Of a DNA stretch of 64,000 nucleotides, positions 9,647 through 18,671 are shown in pieces. Position 1 is the first letter of the stretch. Each line of letters opens with the position of its first letter. The position numbers were made by a program, and so were the translations under genes. This DNA comes from an uncultured Clostridia bacterium (lineage in GTDB: Bacteria; Bacillota; Clostridia; Christensenellales; CAG-917): the NCBI GenBank assembly GCA_947581925.1, contig CANPWB010000003.1:1-64000 (forward strand). Reading direction: 5' to 3'. The notes under the pieces are model-generated. The model ran no database searches, was not told where the DNA came from, and saw only the letters and a program-made list of their open reading frames with translations.

Positions 9647-9779
9647 AATGCAACCTCTCTTCTTTAGTATGATATCATAACTAGTATAATTAAACAAATC
9701 AAAAATATTTTAGACGAATATTTTTATAAAACCGTCGCCCATAAGAAAAAAAATCAAAAATTTTCCTTACTATCACGAA

Positions 9780-10359
9780 TAAGAGCGCTCGGACAATACG
9801 TCCGTCCGCTAATAGGCACTCTCGGACAGAGGAGCCTTAAGCTCGGACAGGGGAATGTTTCGACTTCGCTCAAGATGACAGGAATATTAGATGTTATTCC
9901 GAGCGATACGGGGGCCCCTCAAAAATATGAAATGTTTTTGTGGGGTAAAGTGAGGAATCCCCCGGTTTTATAGTAAAACCCTCATACAAAGAGCACGCCA
10001 ATATTAAGCTCTCACGCAGGAGTTAATACCATACACACAATCAAAAACGCGCAAAATGTTTGTCCGAGCGACATCGGGGTCCCCATTCGGGCCCCAAAAA
10101 CTTGCAAAGCGAGTTTTTGGGTGAAATTATGAGCGTAGCGAATTTTATGGGGTATTTGATCGGGGTCCCCACGAAATTAAGCAGTGATTTTGTGGGGTAA
10201 GTAAGCGAAGTAACGCAACAGCTTGCAGTGGGCTTTTAGGAACCTTACTCCGTAATGGTGCCAAGCCCTGAGCAAATGCAAGCGGGTGTGGGCGCGTAGC
10301 CCCACCTGGGGCGTGTGAGGCAGCGCCCCACCTATAAACATAAAAAGGGAACCCCCGCG
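9780..10359. repeat. Composite intergenic repeat region
   Basis: Contains ctcggacagagg, cgacttcgctcaagatgaca, ggggtccccacgaaattaagcagtgattttgtggggt modules. Confidence 0.75.
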
Positions 10360-11733
10360 TCACCTATTAAGCAGCATATTTTTGAGGTCGGCGACGGCGA
10401 TCTTTATACGTGGATTTGTCGAAATCTCCTCGCTTATTTTGTCGCGGGCGTGGATTATGGTGGTGTGGTCCTTGCCGCCGAACATCTCCCCTATTTGCGC
10501 GAGTGGCATGGGAAGTAGCTCAGTAATGAGATAAATAGCGATCATTCTCGGCTCCACAATGTTTTTGGTGCGGCGAGAAGAGACTATCTCGGCGGGGGTG
10601 AGGTTGAAATATTTACAGACGGCGTTTACGATGTCGCTTGCGTCGATGGACTCCTTTTTGTCCTCTATAAAATCGCTTAGCGCCTCGTAGGCGAGCTCCT
10701 TTGTGTCGATGACCCTGTTTGCCAGGGAGCTGAAAAAGACTATTTTGTTGAGCAGCCCTTCCATTTCGCGTATATTTGTGGTGGAGCTTTCCGCGATAAA
10801 CTCCGCGACTTCATCCGAGAGCGCGAATTTTGCCTGCGCCGCCTTATCCTTTAAAATTGCGACCCTTGTCTCGGTGTCGGGGATCTGTATATCCACAGTC
10901 AAACCCCAACTGAAACGCGTACGCAGTCTCTCCTCGAGAGTTGTGAGGTCCTTGGGCGCGCGATCGGACGTGAGGATTATCTGTTTGCTCCTGTGGTAGA
11001 GGTCGTTGAAAACGTTGAAGAAGAGCTCCTGCGTCGCCTCTTTGTTGATGAGGGATTGTATATCGTCAACCATGAGAATGTCGCAACTGTTGTATTTTTC
11101 ACGCAGCTTTGTAGCGTCGTCGCGGGACTTTGGGTGCATTATGGACAAAAACTCCGTGATAAGAGTATCCGCGCTGACATAGAGCACCGTCTTTTCGGGG
11201 TTATTTTTGTAGACGTAATTGCCTATCGCGTGCAAAAGGTGGGTCTTGCCAAGCCCTACGCCCGAGTATATGAAGAGAGGATTGTATTGATTTCCCGGCT
11301 CCTCAGCGACTGTCTTTGCCGCGGCGAGCGCGTAGGCGTTGGACTTGCCCTCTATGAAAGTCTCGAAAGTGTATTTTGGGAGAAATGGGTTTTTCCGCCT
11401 TACCCTGTTCACATCTACGGAAGTGCCGATGAAACCCTCGTCCTCAATGAAAATGCTTTGGTTTTTCAAAAACTCGTCCTTTTTGTCGGGAGTGGTGATG
11501 ACTACGTCCGTAATGGACGAATTTATTGACGAGACGACCTCGCGTATCTTGTCAAGGTGACGCATATCTATGGTGCGTTTGGATGTTTCGGATATGGTGA
11601 GAAGGACCAGTGTTTTGCCGCCAACGACGCACACTGGTTCGAGCTTGTCGATCCACACCTCATAGCTTATCGCGTTCATGGATATGGAAAGTTGATCTTT
11701 GGCATCCGCCCAAAACAAGTTGAGGTCTAACAT
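10360..11733 (-). CDS. dnaA: Chromosomal replication initiator DnaA
   Basis: NPLFIYSGVGLGKTHLLHAIGNYV, DILMVDDIQSL, GGKDHTTIIHARDKI; start ATG at 11733. Confidence 0.97.
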   Translation of the reverse strand: MLDLNLFWADAKDQLSISMNAISYEVWIDKLEPVCVVGGKTLVLLTISETSKRTIDMRHLDKIREVVSSINSSITDVVITTPDKKDEFLKNQSIFIEDEGFIGTSVDVNRVRRKNPFLPKYTFETFIEGKSNAYALAAAKTVAEEPGNQYNPLFIYSGVGLGKTHLLHAIGNYVYKNNPEKTVLYVSADTLITEFLSIMHPKSRDDATKLREKYNSCDILMVDDIQSLINKEATQELFFNVFNDLYHRSKQIILTSDRAPKDLTTLEERLRTRFSWGLTVDIQIPDTETRVAILKDKAAQAKFALSDEVAEFIAESSTTNIREMEGLLNKIVFFSSLANRVIDTKELAYEALSDFIEDKKESIDASDIVNAVCKYFNLTPAEIVSSRRTKNIVEPRMIAIYLITELLPMPLAQIGEMFGGKDHTTIIHARDKISEEISTNPRIKIAVADLKNMLLNR

Positions 11734-11840
11734 GCTTTTGATTATATCAAAAACGGCAAAAATAGCAAGCAAAAAACAAAAAAAGAAATCTAAACACAAT
11801 ATGTTGAAAAAAAAACGGCGGCGGGTTATACTTGTTGTGT

Positions 11841-12932
11841 ATGAGGATATCTTCTTTGGAGCTTTCAAACTTCCGCAACTATGCGTCCGCGTCCGTCTCG
11901 TTTGAAGACGGATTGAATGTCTTGTACGGCAAAAACGCGAGCGGAAAGACAAATCTCCTCGAGAGCATATACCTCTGCTCCATCTTCAAAAGCCCTCGCA
12001 CGACGAAGGATAAGGAGCTTGTGAAGATAGGCGAAAAGAGCGCTACGGTCAAGCTTGTCGTGGAGCGAAAATTTGCAAGACATACCATATATCTGAACAT
12101 AGACGCGCAGGGGCACAAAAAGGTCGCCGTGGATGGCTTGCCCATAAACCGCGCGGGAGAACTTTTGGGCGTCTTGGGCGTCGTTTTCTTCTCTCCCGAC
12201 GAGATGAAACTCGTCAAGGAATCCCCCGCCGAGCGCCGCAGATTTTTGGACGTAGGACTCTCACAACAGCAGAAAAGCTACTTTATCGCACTGCAACGCT
12301 ATAATAAAACCCTGAAACAGAAAAATAACCTGCTCAAAGACTATCGCGGGAGCGCGAATATAGACGACATGCTTGACGTCTGGGACGCGGGGCTCGCGAG
12401 AGAGGGCGCGCTCATCATAAAGCGCCGAGTGGAGTACATCGCCACCCTAAACGACGCCGCGGGCAAATTTCACAGCGCGATAAGCGGGCAAAAAGAACAG
12501 CTCAAACTGTCCTATGAAAGCGGCATGAGCGACGCCGCGCAGGGCGAAGATATTGAAAAATTGCTACTTGGGGCTATAAAAGCGGCAAGGAGCAAAGATA
12601 AAGAACTGGGTTTCAGCACTGTCGGACCTCACCGCGACGATATCAAGATAGAGCTCGACGGCAAGGACAGCCGCAAGTTCGCCTCGCAGGGACAGCAGCG
12701 CACTATCGCCCTCGCAATGAAACTCGGCGAAGTGCTCATCTACCGCGACGGCATAGGCGAGTCTCCCGTGCTTTTGCTCGACGACGTACTGAGCGAGCTG
12801 GACGAAAACCGCCAAAACCTCCTCCTCAAAATGACTCGCGGATTTCAGACCTTCCTCACCTGTACCGAGTTCGATTTGCCCTATCCCGCCACAAAATTTC
12901 TCATCAACGACGGCAGCGCCAAAAAAATGTAG
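11841..12932 (+). CDS. recF: DNA replication/repair protein RecF
   Basis: LYGKNASGKTNLLESIYLCSI, FFSPDEMKLVKESPAERRRFLD, LLLDDVLSELDENRQNLLL. Confidence 0.96.
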   Translation: MRISSLELSNFRNYASASVSFEDGLNVLYGKNASGKTNLLESIYLCSIFKSPRTTKDKELVKIGEKSATVKLVVERKFARHTIYLNIDAQGHKKVAVDGLPINRAGELLGVLGVVFFSPDEMKLVKESPAERRRFLDVGLSQQQKSYFIALQRYNKTLKQKNNLLKDYRGSANIDDMLDVWDAGLAREGALIIKRRVEYIATLNDAAGKFHSAISGQKEQLKLSYESGMSDAAQGEDIEKLLLGAIKAARSKDKELGFSTVGPHRDDIKIELDGKDSRKFASQGQQRTIALAMKLGEVLIYRDGIGESPVLLLDDVLSELDENRQNLLLKMTRGFQTFLTCTEFDLPYPATKFLINDGSAKKM

Positions 12933-12944
12933 TTTTATGTCCCG

Positions 12945-13345
12945 CGCAGGTTTATTGTTTGCATGTGGGCTCCTCGCCCACGCCTCGGCAAGGGGTTTCA
13001 CCCCCTGCACTCCCCATGCGGGGCGCTGCCCCGCACCCCGGCAAAGGGCGCTTTGCCCTTTGCAATCCCAAGCTAAAAACGCGCGAACGTCGTGACTTTT
13101 GTCACTAGTTCGCGCGTTTTTGGATTGTGTGTAAGGTAAAACTCCTGCGTGGGAGCTTGATATAAATGTCTCGTATTGTCCGAGGTTTTTTACTTAAACC
13201 TGGGGATGTTTCGACTTCGCTCAACATGACAGAATATTTATAATGTCATTCCGAGCATACGGGGTCGCCAAAATAATTACGAAGTGATTTTTTGGGGTAA
13301 AGCGTCGAGGAATCCCCTTGTCCGAGCGAATAAACGCAACCTCTG
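12945..13345. repeat. Composite intergenic repeat region
   Basis: GC hairpin array followed by aaaaacgcgcgaacgtcgtgac...agttcgcgcgttttt and downstream modules. Confidence 0.75.
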
Positions 13346-13352
13346 TCCGAGC

Positions 13353-13823
13353 TTATCGCTCCGCAAAGTTGACAATGCTTTTATGCTTTTTGTGCGCATA
13401 CGCAAGAGCTTTGCAAGCGCCGCTGTTCTCGCGCTGTTCGGCGTAGAAAAGCACAACGTCGCTCATGTCTATCATAGCGCAGTTGCGATAGTACAACGAA
13501 GTATACCAATACTCAAAGCTCTTTGCGGGACAATCAAGCGCCTCGTATTCTTTTTTTTCGTACCAATGCGGCGGCTTATGCAGGTCGTGGTCGAGCGGAA
13601 AACAAAATACCCGCTTGATATTCAAATCGGGCTGCGCCTTTTTCTTCTCCGACACTATGTCGTACACCAGGTCGTCGAAATCGCTCAACCCGCCGAAGAG
13701 AAATGTACGCACTCCTTCATTTATCGCACTATCTATCGCCTCCGCGACATTAGCGCGCAACTTGTCTGTGATATCAACCTGTTTGTGCCCGAAACACGAG
13801 CAAATTTTGTCTTGTTCGATCAT
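13353..13823 (-). CDS. SLOG-family (YpsA/DUF1273-like) nucleotide-binding protein
   Basis: CSCFGHKQVDITDKLRANVAEAIDSAINEGVRTFLFGGLSDFDDLVYDIV; ATG 13823 lies directly after the U-tract of the RNA element. Confidence 0.7.
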   Translation of the reverse strand: MIEQDKICSCFGHKQVDITDKLRANVAEAIDSAINEGVRTFLFGGLSDFDDLVYDIVSEKKKAQPDLNIKRVFCFPLDHDLHKPPHWYEKKEYEALDCPAKSFEYWYTSLYYRNCAMIDMSDVVLFYAEQRENSGACKALAYAHKKHKSIVNFAER

Positions 13824-14027
13824 AAAAACGCCGCTCCTTTGGAACGGCGTTGTAGAATACCGTTCCATGGTTGCGACGCCAATAGACCTTGTTTTCTCCG
13901 AACCCAGGCTTAGAACAGGTATTACTACCTATATATTCGCCTGGGGACGAATATAGTATGCTGCTATATCCAAAAGAAAAATCGGATATCAAATAACAAG
14001 ATCTTATGCTATTGTCGTCGCAATGCT
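13824..14027 (-). ncRNA. Structured RNA element copy 1 (leader of SLOG gene; attenuator/riboswitch-like)
   Basis: Stem 14009-14021/13873-13885, further nested stems, GGAACGG:CCGUUCC alternative hairpin, and CGCCGUUCC-AAA-GGAGCGGCG + U5 at 13824-13849; paralogous to 14097-14289. Confidence 0.75.
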
Positions 14028-14056
14028 ATTGTATCACCTAAAAATCAAAATATCAA
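14028..14056 (-). promoter_or_regulatory. Sigma70/SigA-like promoter for RNA copy 1
   Basis: Minus strand TTGATA (14056-14051) - 17 nt - TACAAT (14033-14028). Confidence 0.8.
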
Positions 14057-14096
14057 TTGCAATTTGAAATATTAAAAACTTTCAACTACCAGTCAT

Positions 14097-14289
14097 AAAA
14101 AACGCCGCTCCTTTGGAACGGCGCCGTAGCATACCGTCCCATAGTCGCAACACTAACAAAACGTATCCTTCAAGTTCGGGAAAAACGTCGGAACTGGCAT
14201 CACTACCTATGATGTCCATTTTTCCCAAACAAAAAGTTCGTTATAACTCCTTGAAAGATAATTTTATGATTTATTAGTGTTGCAATGCT
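14097..14289 (-). ncRNA. Structured RNA element copy 2 (tandem paralog, no long downstream ORF)
   Basis: Stem GCAACACUAA (14274-14283)/UUAGUGUUGC (14147-14156), stems UAUCUUUCAAG/CUUGAAGGAUA and UUUGGGAAAAAUG/CGUUUUUCCCGAA, terminator-like hairpin 14103-14123 + U6. Confidence 0.75.
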
Positions 14290-14318
14290 ATTGTATCACC
14301 AAAATATCAGAATATCAA
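14290..14318 (-). promoter_or_regulatory. Sigma70/SigA-like promoter for RNA copy 2
   Basis: Minus strand TTGATA (14318-14313) - 17 nt - TACAAT (14295-14290). Confidence 0.8.
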
Positions 14319-14450
14319 TTGTAATTTGAAATTTACTACTCGGAATGACAAGTTATAATTCCTGTCATGTTGAGCAAAGTCGAGGAAACCCCTAGTCCGA
14401 GCGATTAACGCACCCTCTGCCCGAGCTTTCTTATACACGCCGTCTGCCTT

Positions 14451-14782
14451 GTCCGAGCAACTTCGCGGAGCAAGCGGTTTTACCCTAAGTACGCAGTGAG
14501 GGCGGAGCTCTGTTTTATTTCCGCCCGAACAAGTGGCATAATTGCAGACTTGTCTGCACGACGTATCTCGGTGAGCGAGCGCAGCCTCTTCCCGCCCTGC
14601 CGCGGCGTAATGCTTGGGCTGTGTTTGCGCTCGAGCGCAAACCGTTAGTGAGTACGGGGAGGGAGGGGAGTCCTGAGTGCAGTGTGGCGGAACGTTATGC
14701 TAATACTAATACCCAAACTCATCGCTGCACGTAACGAAGGGAGAGGTTGGGTCTTTCACTCCAATGTCTGAGATACTAACGC
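14451..14782. repeat. Left arm of interrupted inverted repeat flanking parBA
   Basis: Blocks 14451-14505, 14575-14631, 14719-14782 occur in reverse complement and reverse order at 17583-17529, 17256-17200, 16963-16900. Confidence 0.9.
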
Positions 14783-14894
14783 TTTTCGTGCTTGAACTCT
14801 AGTAACGCTTGTCCGGGCATTCTCATACACGGGCAGAAGCCTTCGTCCGAGCGTCCTCATATATGTTTTCCGCAATGTCCATATGAAAAGCGAC

Positions 14895-14938
14895 AGAAAA
14901 AACCGCCGATTTTGCATATTGTTTCAAAAGCGGCGGTT
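14895..14938 (-). terminator. Rho-independent terminator downstream of parB
   Basis: Minus strand AACCGCCG...CGGCGGTTTTTTC. Confidence 0.8.
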
Positions 14939-14981
14939 TATGACGTTAAAATTTAAAGTTTAACTTTGTTTTGTGCAAAAT

Positions 14982-15875
14982 TCAGCCTTTGAATTGTTTG
15001 AGCTGTTGCACAAGGGCGTAGATGCGGTTGAGATCGTCGGCGGTGAAGTAGTCAATGGTTATCCTGCCCTTTGACTCGTTGCCGCGAAGTTTGACTTTTG
15101 TCGCAAACACGCGTTTCATATCGTTGAGCATTTCGCGGATCTCGGGGCTTTGTATCCTCTCGCGCGGGCCGCCTACGTTGGATTTGCGGGTGAAGTAGAG
15201 GCGGACTTCCTGCTCGAGCTCGCGCACGGACATTTTGCGCTGTACCGCCTTTTTCGCCATGTCGATGAGCACTGCCTTGTCGTCTATGGAAATGAGGGAG
15301 CGCGCATGTCCCGGGGACAGCTCTCCCGAGCGGACGAGGTCGGTGACTTCCTTGGGGAGCTGTAAAAGGCGCAGAGTGTTTGTGACGTACGGGCGGGACT
15401 TGCCTATGCGCTGAGCGACGTCTTCTTGCGTGAGACCGTGGCTGTCCATAAGCTCGCGCATGCCCTCCGCCGCCTCTATCGCGTTGAGGTCCTCGCGGTG
15501 CAGGTTCTCGATGAGCGAGATCTCTTGTATCTGTTGAGGAGACAGGTCTCTGACGATAGCGGGGACTTTTTTGAGCCCCGCAAGCAGACTCGCGCGGAAA
15601 CGCCTCTCGCCCGCGATGATGAGATATCTTCCGCCCTCCGTCTTGACAAGGAGCAGAGGTTGAAGTACGCCGTACGTGGCTATGGAGTTTGCCATCTCGC
15701 GCAGACTGTCCTCATTGAAAGTCTTGCGCGGTTGAGAGGGATTGCGATCGATGAGAGTGATGTCTATCTCCTGCGTCGGGATGTCGTCGGGAGTGGGGAC
15801 TGCTACGTTCGTCTGATTGTCGTTGAACAGGCCGCTCAAGCCCTGTGCGCCGAGGCCGCCTTTTATCTTTGCCAT
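14982..15875 (-). CDS. parB: Chromosome partitioning protein ParB / Spo0J
   Basis: NPSQPRKTFNEDSLREMANSIATYGVLQPLLL, GERRFRASLLAGL, LSPGHARSLI. Confidence 0.97.
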   Translation of the reverse strand: MAKIKGGLGAQGLSGLFNDNQTNVAVPTPDDIPTQEIDITLIDRNPSQPRKTFNEDSLREMANSIATYGVLQPLLLVKTEGGRYLIIAGERRFRASLLAGLKKVPAIVRDLSPQQIQEISLIENLHREDLNAIEAAEGMRELMDSHGLTQEDVAQRIGKSRPYVTNTLRLLQLPKEVTDLVRSGELSPGHARSLISIDDKAVLIDMAKKAVQRKMSVRELEQEVRLYFTRKSNVGGPRERIQSPEIREMLNDMKRVFATKVKLRGNESKGRITIDYFTADDLNRIYALVQQLKQFKG

Positions 15876-15982
15876 AATATCCTCCGAAAATGTTTTCGTT
15901 TTTTATTGCGCCGCAGATGTGCGCTCGCATTTAAGCGTATTGCGTGATTTTTAAATAAATACGCATATGTGGTGCAAAAAGT

Positions 15983-16756
15983 TCACTCGCACGTCTCGCG
16001 GGAGAGGAACTCCGCCGCAAGAGCCCTGTATGCTACCGCGCCCGCGCAGCGATTGTCGTACTCCGTGATAGGCTTGCCATAGCTTGGCGCCTCGGCGAGG
16101 CGGATGTTGCGGGGTATCTTTGTCTCGAACACCTTGTCGCCGAAGAATTTTGTAATCTCCTCAAGCACGCCCTTTGAGAGCTTGGAGCGACCGTCGTACA
16201 TCGTCAGCACGACGCCCGTCACGTCCAGAGACGCGTTGAGGTGCTTTTTGACAAGTTTCACCGTGTTCATCATCTGGCTCAGCCCCTCGAGCGCAAAAAA
16301 TTCGCACTGTATGGGGATAAGCACGCCGTTCGACGCCGTAAGCGCGTTTACCGTGAGCAGCCCCAGCGACGGCGGACAGTCTATGAATACAAAATCGAAT
16401 TTGTCTTTAACGGGATCCAGCCTCTCGTCGAGGACGCGCTCCCGCCCTATCACTATTTGGCTGAGTTCGAGCTCCGCACCCGCAAGATCTATGGACGACG
16501 GGACAAGATACAGCCCGTCCGGCTTGCAGGGTATGATCGCGTCCTCGAAGGACAGCTCGTCGCAAAGTACGCCGTATACGGACGCCTTGAGTTTTTTATC
16601 GAATATGCCGAGCGCGCTTGTGGCGTTGCCCTGCGGATCGAAGTCCACAACAAGCACTTTCTTTCCGACCGCCGCGAGCGCCGCCGCAAGATCGACGCAT
16701 GTCGTGGTCTTACCTACGCCGCCCTTTTGATTTGAAAACGAAATAATTTTTGCCAT
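15983..16756 (-). CDS. parA: Chromosome partitioning ATPase ParA / Soj
   Basis: SNQKGGVGKTTTCVDLAAALA, VDFDPQGNATSALGI, FVFIDCPPSLGLLTVNAL. Confidence 0.97.
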   Translation of the reverse strand: MAKIISFSNQKGGVGKTTTCVDLAAALAAVGKKVLVVDFDPQGNATSALGIFDKKLKASVYGVLCDELSFEDAIIPCKPDGLYLVPSSIDLAGAELELSQIVIGRERVLDERLDPVKDKFDFVFIDCPPSLGLLTVNALTASNGVLIPIQCEFFALEGLSQMMNTVKLVKKHLNASLDVTGVVLTMYDGRSKLSKGVLEEITKFFGDKVFETKIPRNIRLAEAPSYGKPITEYDNRCAGAVAYRALAAEFLSRETCE

Positions 16757-16899
16757 ACATCAAGTGTAGCACAATCTCGGGACTAAGGCAACCGCGTTTC
16801 ACAAATTGTTTCACAAAGTGCGATAAGTGCTTTTCACCGCCCCATAACGCAGCGCCGGGAGGCACGGACAGAGGCGCATATATAACTCCTGCACGTCGT

Positions 16900-17583
16900 G
16901 CGTTAGTATCTCGGACATTGGAGTGAAAGACCCAACCTCTCCCTTCGTTACGTGCAGCGATGATAACGTTGGTCTGAGGGATAAATGGGGTCCCCACGAA
17001 ATTACGCAGTGATTTCGTGGGGTAAAGGCACACTGCACTCAGGACTCCCCAGCTATACCCCACAAAAAATACTTTTTGCGGGGACCCCGATCTAAAACCC
17101 CATAAAATTCGTTCCACTCACGTCACATTTCTCTACTGCGACTCATCGTCACTCATTATTATGGGGACCCCGATGTAGCCCAGACAAGCTTTACATTAGA
17201 GCGCAAACACAGCCCCTGCGTTACGCCGCGGCAGGGCGGGAAGGGGCTGCGCTCGCGCTTGCATTTGCTCAGAGCCCGCAACCATTGCGGAGCAAGGTCT
17301 TTAAGGGCTCACCGCAAAATGCTGCGCCACTCCGCGCGTGAAAATCGCTTGTCGCAGATTCCTCGCGTGAAAGAAAGTCAAGAGGTCATTCAAAGACGCT
17401 CGTCATGGCTCGGCGATTTTCACGCTTGGGATATGCGGGCTAAGCCCGCTTTTTCTTTTTACTAGCGTTTGAGTGAGAGATAGCGGGGTCCCCAAAATAA
17501 TTACGAAGTGATTTTTTGGGGTGCAGACCCGCCCTCACTGCGTACTTAGCGTGAAACCGCTCGCTCCGCGGCATCGCTCGGAC
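16900..17583. repeat. Right arm of interrupted inverted repeat flanking parBA
   Basis: See left arm; innermost blocks 14719-14782 and 16900-16963 are 64 bp with one visible mismatch. Confidence 0.9.
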
Positions 17584-17835
17584 AGGGCAAAGTCCGTATA
17601 TAGGGGCGCTCGGACGGAGGGTTCGTTAATTCGCTCGGATTATACGTCCGTCAATATCAAGCTCTCACGCAGAAGTTTGACGCTTGCATACAAATCAAAA
17701 ACGCGAGAGACGGCAAGAATTTGCCTAGCTCGCGTTTTTAGCTTGGGGTGCAGGGGTTGAAAACCCTTGCTGAGGTGTGGGGCAGCGCCCCACAGATAAG
17801 CATACAGGGAGTGGGGCGGAGCCCCACATGGAGCC

Positions 17836-18531
17836 TCACAGCGGGGATTTTTTGATGGAGCCGTAGCGGCGGGGATAGCCGTGGGGAGTGGGTGCGAGTT
17901 TTTCAAAGGTGAGGAGGGCGCGGGAGTTGCCGAATATGTCAAGGGACGTTGTCGAGACGTGGCGCATTTTGAGCGTGGCGAGCGCGTTTTGGGCGAGTGG
18001 GAGCTCGCTCGCGTCGGACTTGTAGGCTATGAATTTGCCGTCCGTCTTGAGCAGCGGTGAGGCGAGTTCCAAAAGTATATTCAGCGACGCGACGGCACGC
18101 GCGGTCGCGACGTCGAATTTGCAAAAGAGAGAGGATTGCTCCTCCGCGCGACCCGCGACGGTCGTTAGGTTTTTGACGCCGAGAGCGGAGGCGCTTGCCG
18201 AGAGGAAGGACATCTTTTTCGCGGTAGAGTCGAGGGCGGTGACGGATATGTCCTCGCGCAGTACGGCGAGCGGGAGGCCGGGAAAGCCCGCGCCCGCGCC
18301 TATGTCGATGAGCCGCGCGCCCTGCCCTATCAGCGGCGCGGCGGACGCGGAGTCGAGAATATGCTTTATGACAAAATCCCGCTCGTCCGATATGGCGGTG
18401 AGATTAAAGCGAGAGTTGGCGTCCGTGACGAGCTCGTAAAAGCCGACGAGGGCGTTCAGTTGCGCGTCGCTTGCGGGGATATCCCACGCGGCGAGAGCGT
18501 CGCGGAGCAGTTGTAAGTTTTGCTTTTCCAT
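17836..18531 (-). CDS. rsmG: 16S rRNA (guanine-N7) methyltransferase RsmG/GidB
   Basis: RFNLTAISDERDFVIKHILDSASAAPLI, RLIDIGAGAGFPGLPLAV. Confidence 0.95.
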   Translation of the reverse strand: MEKQNLQLLRDALAAWDIPASDAQLNALVGFYELVTDANSRFNLTAISDERDFVIKHILDSASAAPLIGQGARLIDIGAGAGFPGLPLAVLREDISVTALDSTAKKMSFLSASASALGVKNLTTVAGRAEEQSSLFCKFDVATARAVASLNILLELASPLLKTDGKFIAYKSDASELPLAQNALATLKMRHVSTTSLDIFGNSRALLTFEKLAPTPHGYPRRYGSIKKSPL

Positions 18532-18671
18532 ATCGTAAGTGTAACATTTTGCCGCCCTAAAGGCAATCTTTTTTTGAGGCGGAGAGGAAGAGGGAAAGGA
18601 ATGAAGCAAATTTCAAAAAATATTGAGCAAGGCGCGGGAAATGTGCTATTATATATGCGGAGGCAATGGAT

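Noticed and set aside
14097-14289. T-box riboswitch interpretation of the tandem RNA
   Set aside because: Leader architecture is similar, but no AGGGUGGNACCGCG T-box sequence or identifiable specifier is present, and the downstream gene is not an aminoacyl-tRNA or amino-acid gene.
16710-17117. ORFs in the parA-rsmG gap
   Set aside because: Made of repeat modules (IR arm, GGGGTCCCC hairpins); no coding signature.
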